This document shows positions 25,788 through 35,624 of a stretch of 64,000 nucleotides of DNA, one piece after another; position 1 is the stretch's first letter, and each line of letters starts with the position of its first letter. The notes beneath the pieces were generated by a model that was not told where the DNA came from, ran no database searches, and worked only from the letters and a program-made list of their open reading frames with translations. A program made the translations under genes and the position numbers. The DNA lies in the NCBI RefSeq assembly GCF_022538115.1, contig NZ_JAKZAL010000006.1, positions 62,001 through 126,000 of the forward strand, in the 5' to 3' direction. This DNA is from Cognataquiflexum rubidum (GTDB lineage Bacteria > Bacteroidota > Bacteroidia > Cytophagales > Cyclobacteriaceae).

Positions 25788-27007
25788 AAATCATTTATAT
25801 CCATCAGTATTTCGTCACGCCTTCTCAGGGAGGGGGAACCCGCTCATACCACTTGGCTAAAGGCATGGTAGAGGCTGGTATCGAGGTGGAGATGATTACA
25901 TCGCACTCTGAAAACTATTATGATTTCAAGCTTATTGACGGGATCAAGGTACACTACCTTCCCGTGTCCTACCGTCAGGAATATGGGTTTTTGAAGAGAA
26001 TTTGGGCATTTTCCGCTTTTGTGGACCAGGCAAAAAAGCTTCTGCTCAAATTGCCGCGGCCTGATTTTTTATACATTACTTCGACTCCATTGACTACCGG
26101 ATGGATTGGGTTGTGGGCCAAAAAGAAGCTGGCCATACCTTTCTTTTTTGAAGTCAGAGACCTTTGGCCGGATGCTCCCATACAGGTAGGCGTCATCCAA
26201 AATCCTGTCTTGAAGAAAATTCTCTACAGCCTCGAATCCAAGATTTACAGGCATGCTTTCAAGGTGATAGCCCTTTCTCCCGGCATCGCCAACTCCATCC
26301 GTGAAAAGTGCGATTTCTGCAAAATCCACCTGATACCCAATTTTGCTGACACTGAGTTTTTTCATCCCATGGAGAAAAAGGAATCAATTCTTCAAAAATT
26401 TGGCCTCCAACCGACCTTTACCATTGCTTATGCAGGCGCGATCGGTCAGGTCAATGCTGTCGATGAAATGCTGATCTTGGCAAAAATGGCACAAGACAGA
26501 GGTAAGGATTACCAGTTTGCCGTAATGGGAAAAGGAGCCAAGTCTGAAGATTTACTCCAAAAGGCAAAGAATTTGGGACTTGACAATTTTTTCTATTTCC
26601 CCTTTGGAAGCAAGGAGGAAGTCCGTCAGCTCTTGGCGGTTTCGGACTTGGCAATGGTCACCTTTGCCCACCTTCCGGTATTGAAAACAAACAGTCCCAA
26701 TAAATTTTTTGATGCCCTGGCAGCAGGAAAGGGGATCATCGTCAACCATAAAGGATGGGTGTACCAATTGGTAAAAGAGTATAATTTGGGAATTTATTTC
26801 AATCCTGAAAATCCCGAAGATGCTTTTGAAAAGTTGGAAAAAATGGCTTCAAATCCGAAACTGCTTCAGGAAACCCAAAAAAATTCCCGTGAATTGGCAG
26901 AGAAATATTTTTCCAAAGAGTTGGCCGTGCAGCGGCTTTTGGCAGTCCTCGATCCCGATAGATTCGGAAAGGATTTTAGGGACGAGGCTTATATCCTGAC
27001 AGCTTGA
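25784..27007 (+). CDS. GT4-family glycosyltransferase (WbuB-like)
   Basis: 407 residues. The N-terminal half begins MKIIYIHQYF and has the donor-independent fold with PSQGGGTRSYHLAKGMVEAGIEV near 12-35; the C-terminal half carries TIAYAGAIGQVNAVDEML and LKTNSPNKFFDALAAGKGIIV, the sugar-nucleotide-binding part. This matches WbuB-type retaining GT-B glycosyltransferases, which add a sugar to a lipid-linked oligosaccharide (established for the family). It overlaps asnB by four bases (ATGA) and converges with gldB, their 3' ends overlapping by 32 bp. Donor and acceptor are unknown. Confidence 0.9.
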   Translation: MKIIYIHQYFVTPSQGGGTRSYHLAKGMVEAGIEVEMITSHSENYYDFKLIDGIKVHYLPVSYRQEYGFLKRIWAFSAFVDQAKKLLLKLPRPDFLYITSTPLTTGWIGLWAKKKLAIPFFFEVRDLWPDAPIQVGVIQNPVLKKILYSLESKIYRHAFKVIALSPGIANSIREKCDFCKIHLIPNFADTEFFHPMEKKESILQKFGLQPTFTIAYAGAIGQVNAVDEMLILAKMAQDRGKDYQFAVMGKGAKSEDLLQKAKNLGLDNFFYFPFGSKEEVRQLLAVSDLAMVTFAHLPVLKTNSPNKFFDALAAGKGIIVNHKGWVYQLVKEYNLGIYFNPENPEDAFEKLEKMASNPKLLQETQKNSRELAEKYFSKELAVQRLLAVLDPDRFGKDFRDEAYILTA

Positions 27008-27980
27008 AAATTTTTTCTGTGTCGGATTCTTCCATCAATTCCGTCAGCGGGACATCCTTGTTGAATTGGTAATCGTCCACAATATTCCATCCAAGCCACC
27101 TCCCTACCCTACCCGGAGCGTCAGGACTGATTTCGACAGTGGATGGTGCTTCGCCGGTATATTTTCTGATTTCAAAGGGATTGGTTTCAAATAAGAGGTC
27201 ATTTTCCACAAAATAAGACCAAATCATCACCTCATTGTCAAAGCATGCCGCCACTTCTTCACTTGAATAGCCGATGATGTATTCATCCGGAGTGCATGGC
27301 AGGATTGCTTTGGTAAAATGATAGGCCTTGCCATAGTAGATCATTTCGGCTACTAGTGAATTTTGCTTCAGGTCAGTTTTATTATAAACCGAAGAAATCG
27401 CTGTCACAATCATTGGGACGATGTATTTGGCTTCATACCTTTTTGCAATATAATCCGGTAAATCCGGGGCCTGAAAACGATGGTCAGCAGGAAGGAAATA
27501 ATCCAAGCCGATGACGATCATTTCTTCGTCAATATAAAGATCAGAGCTAAAGCCGCTGACAAAAGTATAGACCTTTGGCACCTTGAATTCCGGGAAATAG
27601 TGCTTGATATATTTGAAGGCATTGCTCAGGTCTTTTTCCAAACCCATGACGTCAGGGTAGTGAATTATCACTTCATCGTAAAGTTCACGCATCAGCGTAT
27701 CCTGATGGGTAGCGAGCAGTTCAGCAGCCAAATCCTCTTTGGAAGGATAGGTGGAAGTCAATAAATACTTTTCTGCGAAGTATGGGTGGTTTTCAAAAAG
27801 ATAGGTGAATTCTTCAGATGTTTTTGCAGAAAAGAAATCGCTTTCCAACCTTACAATCTTCAATTCTACGTCCGTATTGAGGATATCTTCATCCAATTGG
27901 CATTCCTCGGTTTCCTTTTTGCAGGATGAAAAAATTGTGACTAGACTCAAAATTGCAGATAAGAGAATTCGGTTTTTCAT
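26976..27980 (-). CDS. gldB: Gliding motility lipoprotein GldB
   Basis: About 334 residues from the chosen ATG (MKNRILLSAIL). A longer reading from a TTG at 28043 would hide the lipoprotein signal, and that TTG looks like a -33 element instead. The signal ends in FSSC. The mature part has family blocks such as VELKIVRLESDFF, MRELYDEVIIHYPDVMGLE, IVIGLDYFLP and GRVGRWLGWNIVDDYQ. GldB is an inner-membrane-associated lipoprotein needed for gliding and, indirectly, type IX secretion in Bacteroidota (established). The call is by resemblance but fairly secure. Its promoter candidate is listed separately. Confidence 0.9.
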   Translation of the reverse strand: MKNRILLSAILSLVTIFSSCKKETEECQLDEDILNTDVELKIVRLESDFFSAKTSEEFTYLFENHPYFAEKYLLTSTYPSKEDLAAELLATHQDTLMRELYDEVIIHYPDVMGLEKDLSNAFKYIKHYFPEFKVPKVYTFVSGFSSDLYIDEEMIVIGLDYFLPADHRFQAPDLPDYIAKRYEAKYIVPMIVTAISSVYNKTDLKQNSLVAEMIYYGKAYHFTKAILPCTPDEYIIGYSSEEVAACFDNEVMIWSYFVENDLLFETNPFEIRKYTGEAPSTVEISPDAPGRVGRWLGWNIVDDYQFNKDVPLTELMEESDTEKIFKLSGYKPRP

Positions 27981-28010
27981 AAGAATGCCATCCAGGAATA
28001 GAATTTGGCC

Positions 28011-28043
28011 AAATCTACAAGGAATCTTAAAATTATTGATCAA
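28011..28043 (-). promoter_or_regulatory. gldB: Putative gldB promoter
   Basis: Minus-strand TTG followed after about 22 bp by TAGATTTG, a match to TAnnTTTG, about 30 bp upstream of the chosen gldB start. The spacer is slightly longer than usual. Confidence 0.35.
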
Positions 28044-28207
28044 TATTTTTTACAAAGGGATTTTAGGTAATTATTAAAAAATCTCATTTAGTTACAAATT
28101 AGTGGCTTTGGTTTACAAAATTAAAACGTTGGTGTAATATCCGATAACATTCATTACATGTTGCGGTTTCATGGTTATTCAAATAAACACTTAACCAACA
28201 GAATTTT

Positions 28208-29155
28208 ATGAAAACTATCAGATCAAAATGGTCTTTATTGACCTTAGCAATGATGTCTTTGACATTGGTGCTTTTCTCCTCCTGCAATGAGGATGAAACC
28301 CCTACTCCGGATCCAAATCTCGTCGAAGTAGTAGCTTCGAACGCTAATTTTTCTACACTTGTCACTGCTGTTCAGACAGCAGGATTGGTACAAACACTTT
28401 CAGGAGATGGACCGTTCACAGTTTTCGCACCGACCAATGATGCATTCAACAGATTCTTAACCGCAAATGGATTGACAGCTTCCCAATTATTGGCTTCTGA
28501 TGGCTTGGCAGAAACTTTGACTTATCACGTTGTTGGAGCGTCAGTTCCAGCTTCTTCTGTATCTGCAGGTAAAGTAACTTCAGTATCGGGAGATCCTTTT
28601 TATGTGAGCATTGCTCCAAATAATGAAATCTGGATCAACGGAAATACAAAAATTACTGCCACTGACGTATTGGCATCCAACGGAATCATCCATGTTTTGG
28701 ATAATGTGATCACTCCGCCAACACAAAGTATTGCACAGATTGCCATTGCTTCCACTACTGCTGCCCAGCCTGAGTTTACGCAATTGGTTGCGGCACTGGT
28801 AAGGGCAAACCTTGCAGGAGCTTTTCAAGGTGGATTTGATGATAATTTCACCGTTTTCGCACCTACAGATGCAGCTTTCCGCAATCTTTATACTGCTTTG
28901 GGAGTCACAAGTGTTGATGAGATTCCATTGGCTACACTGACTTCCGTATTGCAATACCATGTGGTTCCGGCAAGAGCATTTTCCCAGGATTTGAGACAAG
29001 GGGCTTCATTGCCAACATTATTGACCGGTAAAAACCTGACTGTAAATTTATCAGATCTGAAGATCAATGATTCAGGTTTGGTTGCGGCGGCTTTGAATAT
29101 TCATGCCACCAATGGGGTAATCCATGTGATTGATAAGGTTTTGTTGCCACAATAA
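28208..29155 (+). CDS. Lipoprotein with two fasciclin (FAS1) domains
   Basis: 315 residues. The N-terminal lipoprotein signal ends in FSSC near residue 26, with an acidic/proline linker (NEDETPTPDP). FAS1 domain 1 spans about 37-170 ([30 protein letters not shown]); domain 2 about 180-315 (DDNFTVFAPTDAAF, YHVVPA, NGVIHVIDKVLLP). It is a cell-surface or outer-membrane-anchored adhesion-type protein (family knowledge), a two-domain counterpart of the protein at 1592-2092. It is transcribed alone, with a strong intrinsic terminator 117 bp after its stop. Confidence 0.93.
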   Translation: MKTIRSKWSLLTLAMMSLTLVLFSSCNEDETPTPDPNLVEVVASNANFSTLVTAVQTAGLVQTLSGDGPFTVFAPTNDAFNRFLTANGLTASQLLASDGLAETLTYHVVGASVPASSVSAGKVTSVSGDPFYVSIAPNNEIWINGNTKITATDVLASNGIIHVLDNVITPPTQSIAQIAIASTTAAQPEFTQLVAALVRANLAGAFQGGFDDNFTVFAPTDAAFRNLYTALGVTSVDEIPLATLTSVLQYHVVPARAFSQDLRQGASLPTLLTGKNLTVNLSDLKINDSGLVAAALNIHATNGVIHVIDKVLLPQ

Positions 29156-29271
29156 TTAGGACAGTTTATAGACTATAGTTAATAGACCATAGTCGATAGA
29201 ATTTGAAATAACTTTGAAATACTCAATATCAATCAATTAGTATCTGTTTTAAGATGAAGTAAATTAAATGG

Positions 29272-29302
29272 AAAAAGTGCCGGTAACCGCCGGCACTTTT
29301 TA
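29272..29302 (+). terminator. Intrinsic terminator after FAS1 lipoprotein
   Basis: Perfect 12-bp stem (AAAAAGTGCCGG / CCGGCACTTTTT) with a 6-base loop. It lies inside the first codons of a longer reading of the next gene and so argues for that gene's internal start. Confidence 0.9.
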
Positions 29303-29375
29303 TTTGCTCGTTATTTTTTGGTTATTTCAATCCGTGGAAAATAAATTGGTAATTGGAAAGGCACTATTGAAATAC

Positions 29376-30338
29376 ATGAGTTTCAAAAAACTCAGCAATT
29401 ACCTGCTGCTTTTTTCTTCCTTCCAAATCAGCAGATTACTTGGAAAACCTAAAATATGGGGCTATCCGACTACACTGTCAATTGAACCCACGACCAGCTG
29501 TAATCTCCGGTGCCCGGAATGCCCGAGTGGACTAAGGAGTTTTTCGCGACCCACAGGAATGATAGAAGAGCGGCTCTTTCGAGATCTCATTGACCAATCC
29601 AAAGACCACCTAACTTTTCTCCACATATATTTTCAGGGCGAGCCATTTCTTCATCCGAAATTTTTGGATATGGTTTCTTATGCAGATACCAACAGGGTGT
29701 TTACCTCCACTTCCACCAATGCCCATTACCTCCATGAAAAGAATGTGGCGGCCATTCTCTCCTCCGGACTAAAGCAACTGATCGTATCTATGGACGGCAT
29801 CACGCAGGAAATCTATGAGGATTATAGGATCGGGGGAAATCTTGAAAAGGTGAAATCAGGCCTTTCTTTATTGATTCAAAAAAGGAAAGAATCAAAACAG
29901 CTTTTCCCGAGGATTATCCTTCAGTTTCTCGTGACAGGCAAAAACGAACATCAGATTCCTCCCCTGAAAGAGTGGGCCGTAGAAGTCGGAGTGGATGAAT
30001 TGCAGCTGAAAACCACCCAAATCTATGATTTTGAAAACGGATCACCGCTGATTCCAAGCGACCACCGGTATTCACGGTACCTGCCAAAGGGGGATGGCAC
30101 GTGGAAACTCAAAAAGAAAATTGAGAACAAGTGTTGGCGTATGTGGCAGGGAGCAGTATTCACTTGGGATGGCAGGATGCTGCCTTGTTGTTTTGACAAA
30201 GATGGACAATATGTGATGGGAAAAATCGGAGAAAGCAGCTTCAAAGAAATCTGGAAAAATGAGACCTATTCCGAATTCCGGAGACAATTGATGCAGGACA
30301 GGTCCCAGATTGACATCTGCAAAAACTGCACAGAGTAA
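29376..30338 (+). CDS. Radical SAM/SPASM protein
   Basis: 320 residues from MSFKKLSNYL; an upstream ATG at 29268 is ruled out because the preceding terminator hairpin lies within that extension. The radical SAM cluster motif CNLRCPEC (Cys42, Cys46, Cys49) follows LSIEPTTS. Near the C-terminus are CWRMWQGAVFTWDGRMLPCC and DICKNC, a SPASM-like auxiliary iron-sulfur region. Such enzymes modify peptides, sugars or lipids by radical chemistry (established for the superfamily). It precedes the polysaccharide locus and may act in it, but the substrate is unknown and 144 bp separate it from the next gene. Confidence 0.88.
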   Translation: MSFKKLSNYLLLFSSFQISRLLGKPKIWGYPTTLSIEPTTSCNLRCPECPSGLRSFSRPTGMIEERLFRDLIDQSKDHLTFLHIYFQGEPFLHPKFLDMVSYADTNRVFTSTSTNAHYLHEKNVAAILSSGLKQLIVSMDGITQEIYEDYRIGGNLEKVKSGLSLLIQKRKESKQLFPRIILQFLVTGKNEHQIPPLKEWAVEVGVDELQLKTTQIYDFENGSPLIPSDHRYSRYLPKGDGTWKLKKKIENKCWRMWQGAVFTWDGRMLPCCFDKDGQYVMGKIGESSFKEIWKNETYSEFRRQLMQDRSQIDICKNCTE

Positions 30339-30482
30339 CTGGAATAGGCCTAATTTAATTGCTATGATATTTCTTTACTGCTTGGAATAACTATATTTAC
30401 ACAGATTTTCTCCTATTTTGAATAGATAACGCCCTAGATTCATACGACATTTACCAACTAGTATATCTAGGTTGCCAACCAA

Positions 30483-33116
30483 ATGACACACAATAAACTT
30501 ATGTATTTTCAGCCTAAATTATTTCTAAAAAAAGCTTTAGGGATATTTTTCATTGTGCTTTCCTCGATATTTTTAAATCTGAATGTCACTCACGCCCAAT
30601 CGATGGCTGACCTCAGCGCCATCAAAGTAGATGACCTTTCTGATGCTCAGATCCAAGAACTCATCCGCAGGGCTACTGAAGCCGGGTTGTCAGAGTCTGA
30701 ATTGTTGCAGATGGCACGTCTCAGGGGTGTTTCGGAAGCTGAGTTGGAAAAATTGAAAAACCGGATTGAAAAATTGGATGTTTCAGGCACCGGGGGAAGA
30801 CCCTCAGCCACTTCTTCCAAAAGAGAACCAAGGAAGCAAGGCGACCTGAATGAAATCACAAGTGGATTATTTAAAGAACAAGAGGACATGGGTTCATTTG
30901 CTGATGAGCCCTCTCCTTATTTCGGGATGGATATTTTTTACAATAAAAAAAGAAGGTTGAGTTTCGAACCCAATCTGAACATTGCCACACCCAAGAATTA
31001 TATCCTGGGACCGGGTGATCTGATTTACATTGATGTATATGGTCAGTCCGAAAAATACTACGAGGCTACTGTCAGTTCGGATGGATTCATTCTCCTTGAC
31101 AATGTTGGACCGGTTGGTCTCTCAGGAAAAAGCATTGAAGATGCTGCCATCATCATCAAAAACAGACTCTCCAATTTCTACACAGGGATGGCCGGAAGCA
31201 ATCCCAATACCTTTATGCAGGTCACCCTTGGCAATGTCCGGACAATCAAAGTGCATTTGGTGGGTGAGTTGAGATTGCCGGGAACATTTACCCTGAGTGC
31301 TTTCAGTACCGTATTCAATGCACTCTATGCCGCAGGAGGACCAAGTGACAATGGCACCATGCGCGAGGTGAAAATTATCAGGGATGGTAAAATTGTATCG
31401 AAAGTTGATATTTATGATTTTTTGGTCAATGGCAATGCCAACCTCAATTTCCAATTGAAAGACCAGGATGTGGTTATGGTCGATCCGTTTCTTTCCAGAG
31501 TCAGTGTACTTGGTGAAGTCAAAAGACCCAAAATCTTTGAGGTAAAAGAAGGGGAAACCTTTGCAGACCTGTTGAAATATGCCGGTGGATTTACCGACCT
31601 GGCCTTCAAAGACAGGATCAATGTCACCAGAATCACAGGGAAGGAAAAAGCGGTTTCGGATATTTTCAATGAACAATTTTCCATTTTCACTGTCAAAGGA
31701 GGAGATGAATACACTGTGACAAAGGTTTTGGACAGGTTTACAAACAGGGTTCAAGTCAAAGGCGCGGTTTTTAGAGAAGGAAATTTCTCCCTTACTGAAG
31801 GGTTGACCCTTTCGCAGTTGATCAAAAATGCAGACGGTATCCGAGGTGAAGCCTATTTGGAAAGGGCAAGTATCTTAAGGACATATGACGACCTCACCAC
31901 AGAGGTGATTTCTGTGAATCTTCGCGGAATCTTGGAGGGCAACTCGCCTGACATTCCCCTTCAAAGGGAAGACGTCGTCAGGGTCTCCAGCATCTATGAC
32001 CTTCAGGAAGAGTTTTATGTACAGATCAACGGGGAAGTCAAAAATCCCGGAACTTATCCTTTTTCAAAACAGATGACTGCTGAAGACCTGATTATTCTTG
32101 CCGGGGGATTGAGGGAGTCAGCTAACACTTCAGACGTCGAAATTGCCCGCAGGTCGGCTTCTTCAAATTCGGGCACTTTTTCGGAATTGGTTCCTATCAA
32201 GATAAATATCGGGCTTGATATCCAAGAAAATCCTGTCATCCTTCAGCCGTTTGACAATGTTGTAGTGAGGAGAAAGCCAAATTTTACACTGAACAAACAG
32301 ATCCAGATAGAAGGACAAGTGAATTCGCCGGGCATATTCTCGGTTCAGACTGCAGAGGAAAGGATCTCAGATGTGATCAAAAGAGCAGGTGGGCTGACAC
32401 CTTATGCCTATACCAAAGGAGCAACCTTGATCAGAAGGACAGAATATTTTGATACCGAATCAGAACAACTTAGGAGACAGAGGAACCTCCAGAACCTGCA
32501 GCAAAACCTCCAGAAGGATCCAAACAATTCCGAAGCACAGGAATTGCTTTTACAAAGACTTTATATGGAAATCGGAAATGTGGATCTCGGAATTTCGGAA
32601 GGAGCTATTGCTGCCCAATCCAAAAGGGAAGCCATAGCGGGCATCTCCGAGACCAAAGCTGATCTTGCGCCGCTCAGAATCAGGCAGACCGAAGCTGTAG
32701 CCATCGACTTGGAGGATATTTTGAAAAATCCGGGATCTGACAAGGACCTCATCCTAGAAGAAGGGGACGTGATTTCTATTCCGAGGCAGCTTCAGACAGT
32801 GAGGATGAGAGGGGATGTCGTATATCCTGCTACTGTCAGGTTTGAAAAAGACAAAGGAACAAAATTCTATATCAACAGAGCGGGGGGATTTGATATCCGT
32901 GCCAATAGGAAAAGAACCTATGTCGTCTATGCCAACGGTGAAGTTGCCCGAACAAAGAGCTTTCTGGGTCTGAGGACCTATCCCGCCGTCGCTCCGGGAG
33001 CAGAAGTGATCGTTCCGACCAAAGGTCCTAGACTTCCGGTCAGGCCTGGAGAAATAGTAGGTATTGCCACAGCCCTTGCGACGCTTGCATTGGTTCTCAC
33101 CCAACTCAATCCATAA
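30483..33116 (+). CDS. SLBB-rich polysaccharide export protein (Wza-like)
   Basis: 877 residues. A signal peptide (ending near VTHAQ) is followed by a helical, charged region (about 40-130), then a polysaccharide-export domain near 177-260 (GPGDLIYIDVYGQ). Six SLBB-type units follow, each with a G-x-V-x-x-P core: LVGELRLPG, LGEVKRPK, VKGAVFREG, INGEVKNPG, IEGQVNSPG and MRGDVVYPA. The C-terminus has a hydrophobic segment (GIATALATLALVLTQLNP). This is the long Bacteroidota form of the outer-membrane exporter; Wza relatives form the export channel (established). First gene of exopolysaccharide locus 1; the Wzz-like gene starts five bases after its stop. Confidence 0.92.
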   Translation: MTHNKLMYFQPKLFLKKALGIFFIVLSSIFLNLNVTHAQSMADLSAIKVDDLSDAQIQELIRRATEAGLSESELLQMARLRGVSEAELEKLKNRIEKLDVSGTGGRPSATSSKREPRKQGDLNEITSGLFKEQEDMGSFADEPSPYFGMDIFYNKKRRLSFEPNLNIATPKNYILGPGDLIYIDVYGQSEKYYEATVSSDGFILLDNVGPVGLSGKSIEDAAIIIKNRLSNFYTGMAGSNPNTFMQVTLGNVRTIKVHLVGELRLPGTFTLSAFSTVFNALYAAGGPSDNGTMREVKIIRDGKIVSKVDIYDFLVNGNANLNFQLKDQDVVMVDPFLSRVSVLGEVKRPKIFEVKEGETFADLLKYAGGFTDLAFKDRINVTRITGKEKAVSDIFNEQFSIFTVKGGDEYTVTKVLDRFTNRVQVKGAVFREGNFSLTEGLTLSQLIKNADGIRGEAYLERASILRTYDDLTTEVISVNLRGILEGNSPDIPLQREDVVRVSSIYDLQEEFYVQINGEVKNPGTYPFSKQMTAEDLIILAGGLRESANTSDVEIARRSASSNSGTFSELVPIKINIGLDIQENPVILQPFDNVVVRRKPNFTLNKQIQIEGQVNSPGIFSVQTAEERISDVIKRAGGLTPYAYTKGATLIRRTEYFDTESEQLRRQRNLQNLQQNLQKDPNNSEAQELLLQRLYMEIGNVDLGISEGAIAAQSKREAIAGISETKADLAPLRIRQTEAVAIDLEDILKNPGSDKDLILEEGDVISIPRQLQTVRMRGDVVYPATVRFEKDKGTKFYINRAGGFDIRANRKRTYVVYANGEVARTKSFLGLRTYPAVAPGAEVIVPTKGPRLPVRPGEIVGIATALATLALVLTQLNP

Positions 33117-33120
33117 CAAG

Positions 33121-34188
33121 ATGAACGGAGAGCAACATATTTTGGATGATAAGATTACCCTCAAAGAAGTCATCCTCAACTTCAAGGGTTGGATATTTTT
33201 CTTTATCGGTCAGTGGAAATTCTTTCTTTTGGCAGCAATTATAGGAATTGTTAGTGGAGCATTGGTATCTGTTTTTAAGAAGCCGGTGTATCATGCAGAG
33301 ACGACTTTTGTCTTGGAGGAATCGGATATGGGAGGAATGGGGCAGGTCTCGGGGATCGCATCACTTTTGGGCATCAACCTAGGTTCGATGACCGGTCCTT
33401 CAGGGATTTTCCAAGGTGAAAATATCATGGAACTCTACAAATCCGACAACATGCTCGGAAAAACACTCCTGAGTACTTTCGACGACAAAATGCTCCTGAT
33501 CGACAAGTTTATTGAATTCAATGAGCTTGACAAAAAATGGAAAAATAAGGTGGATTTTACAGGTCTCAATTTTTCCATTCCAAGGGGAAATTTTACTGTA
33601 ACACAGGATTCGGTGGTCAAAGAAATTTCTAAACTTATCAGAAAAAACCACATGTCGGTGGAAAAGCCCAACCGGAAGCTCAGTATCATCTATGTCACCG
33701 TAAGTTCCAAAGACGAAATGTTTTCAAAGGTTTTCAATGAGGCTATGGTAGAAAACGTCAACACCTTCTACCTCGAGACCAAAACAAAAAAGACAGCCGA
33801 AAACCTGTCCATCCTCCAAATGCAGGCGGACAGTGTCAGGGCCGTGTTGGATGAAAACCTGATGGAATATGCGAACATGGCTGACAGGATTCCTTTCCCA
33901 AATTCACTTGTGCAAAGTGCAACAGTAGACAGCCGCAGAAAGCAGATAGATATACAGGCTGCATCGGCAGTTTTTGCGGAGATTACCAAAAATCTCGAAA
34001 TCGCCAAGGTCAACCACCGCAACAATTCCCCCTTGATACAGATCATCGACGCTCCTAGATATCCTCTGAAAAGTACGCGGATCAAACTTCTCAAAGGAAT
34101 GGTTTATGGTGCTGCGCTGATGGGCTTTGCAGCCTTACTTTTCTTGTATTTCAGACAATTATATCGCCTTCATATCGAGGGAAGTTGA
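33121..34188 (+). CDS. Wzz-like chain-length/co-export protein, no kinase domain
   Basis: 355 residues from MNGEQHILDD (an upstream in-frame start lies inside the export gene). Layout: a membrane helix near 24-50 (GWIFFFIGQWKFFLLAAIIGIVSG), a periplasmic coiled-coil region (about 60-310) and a second helix near 322-345. This is a Wzz/GNVR-type co-polymerase that sets chain length and connects to the exporter (established for the family). Unlike the protein of locus 2, no ATP-binding or tyrosine-rich kinase tail is present. Its 3' end overlaps an extended reading of the flippase frame, but the flippase start chosen lies 19 bp beyond its stop. Confidence 0.88.
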   Translation: MNGEQHILDDKITLKEVILNFKGWIFFFIGQWKFFLLAAIIGIVSGALVSVFKKPVYHAETTFVLEESDMGGMGQVSGIASLLGINLGSMTGPSGIFQGENIMELYKSDNMLGKTLLSTFDDKMLLIDKFIEFNELDKKWKNKVDFTGLNFSIPRGNFTVTQDSVVKEISKLIRKNHMSVEKPNRKLSIIYVTVSSKDEMFSKVFNEAMVENVNTFYLETKTKKTAENLSILQMQADSVRAVLDENLMEYANMADRIPFPNSLVQSATVDSRRKQIDIQAASAVFAEITKNLEIAKVNHRNNSPLIQIIDAPRYPLKSTRIKLLKGMVYGAALMGFAALLFLYFRQLYRLHIEGS

Positions 34189-34207
34189 ATTTTCATCTTG
34201 TCCTGAT

Positions 34208-35512
34208 ATGATAGAGAAAATCACTTCCCATACTTTTGGTGGCCTGTTCAAGAACAAATCGATACAGAACTTTATTTTTTTGATTACCATTCAGGCTTCC
34301 AATATTGTGATTACCCTGATCTCCATGCCGCTGTTGATACAGTCTATCGGCGTGGACGGTTTTGGGTTGGTGAATCTCTCGCTTTCGGTGATCATACTCG
34401 CTAATATCATGGTAGGTTTTGGGTACAACCTCAGTGGCCCTAGGGAAGTCGCCCTGCATCAAAACGACAAAGAAATGCTTTCCCATATTGTCTCCAATAT
34501 TGTTTTTAGCAAAGTCTTGATGGCATTGTTGGCCACTTTGGGAATTGTGGTGGCTATTTTTGGATTGAACATGTTCAGAGAGTATCAATGGATATTACTC
34601 TTTTCTGTGTTGCTTTTGTTCTCCGAGGCAACGCTTCCAATCTGGTTTTTTCAGGGATTGGAAAAAATGAAACTGATTTCCATTGCCAATGTCTTCAGCA
34701 AATTGCTCTACTTGTTGGGTATTGTCTTATTTATCCATACACCAGATCAGTCCAAATGGGTCAATTTCATCATGGGAGCGGCAGGTTTGGGAATCAATAT
34801 GCTGCTGCTGCTGTATATTCATTATGAGCTGGAAATCAAATTTTACAAACCAAAATTCATCCAACTTTTTGCCTCTCTCAAGGAAAACGGGTTGCTATTT
34901 CTATCCAACATTGCTACCCATATCTCGGTAAACGGGGGATTGATCGTTTTGAGTTTCTTTGCTTCTGCAGCCACTTTGGGGATGTTCAGTTTGGCAGAAA
35001 GGATATCGATGGTGCTCAGGGTGTTTCCTTCCATGGTGATTCTCTCAATTTATCCGAATGCTACAAAGTTGCTGAAAGATGACCTCCGGAAGTTTGTTGT
35101 TTTTTTGAGAAAAGCGTACTTCGGTTCCCTGGTGGTTTCCCTTTTTGTTTCTCTACTTACTTTTGCATTGGCTCCCTACATTATCCAATTACTGTCGAAG
35201 ACCAATCTGGCAGAATCTGTCACATACCTGAGGATGTTGGCTTTTGTCCCCCTGTTTGCCTGTCTGAACGTTGCCAATGTCGTCATATTTTTAGCTAGAG
35301 ACCAAAAGGAACTGATGTTCCGATCTTCTTGGATATTGTTGCTTTACATGCTCCCTGTTTGTTTTGGACTGTCCTATTTTTACGGAGGTATAGGCTTGTC
35401 ATATGGTTTACTTTCTACGGAATTGATGGTTTTGATAATTTGTACCATCTTGAATTTCCAGAAAAACGGCGACGTTTTAAAAGCTTTTTGGATGAATATC
35501 AATTCAGTTTAA
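34208..35512 (+). CDS. Flippase of the Wzx/oligosaccharide type
   Basis: 434 residues from MIEKITSHTF, with about twelve to fourteen membrane helices over the full length. The N-terminal block (FIFLITIQASNIVITLISMPLLIQSIGVDGFGLVNLSL) is typical of Wzx/RfbX-type MOP-superfamily flippases, which carry undecaprenyl-linked repeat units across the inner membrane (established). It sits between the Wzz-like gene and glycosyltransferase genes, consistent with a Wzy-dependent pathway. The cargo is the glycan made by this locus. Confidence 0.9.
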   Translation: MIEKITSHTFGGLFKNKSIQNFIFLITIQASNIVITLISMPLLIQSIGVDGFGLVNLSLSVIILANIMVGFGYNLSGPREVALHQNDKEMLSHIVSNIVFSKVLMALLATLGIVVAIFGLNMFREYQWILLFSVLLLFSEATLPIWFFQGLEKMKLISIANVFSKLLYLLGIVLFIHTPDQSKWVNFIMGAAGLGINMLLLLYIHYELEIKFYKPKFIQLFASLKENGLLFLSNIATHISVNGGLIVLSFFASAATLGMFSLAERISMVLRVFPSMVILSIYPNATKLLKDDLRKFVVFLRKAYFGSLVVSLFVSLLTFALAPYIIQLLSKTNLAESVTYLRMLAFVPLFACLNVANVVIFLARDQKELMFRSSWILLLYMLPVCFGLSYFYGGIGLSYGLLSTELMVLIICTILNFQKNGDVLKAFWMNINSV

Positions 35513-35624
35513 ATAATAAACATAAGGTCCAAAAATTACTGTCATAAATTCCGGAAATGAAATAAACAAAATTTCTCAACTCAGATAGAAATGGGAAATC
35601 CAACTTACTCTTATTTAAATAACG

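Noticed and set aside
29268-29375. Longer N-terminus for the radical SAM protein
   Set aside because: It would translate through a strong intrinsic terminator (29272-29302); the internal ATG at 29376 is preferred.
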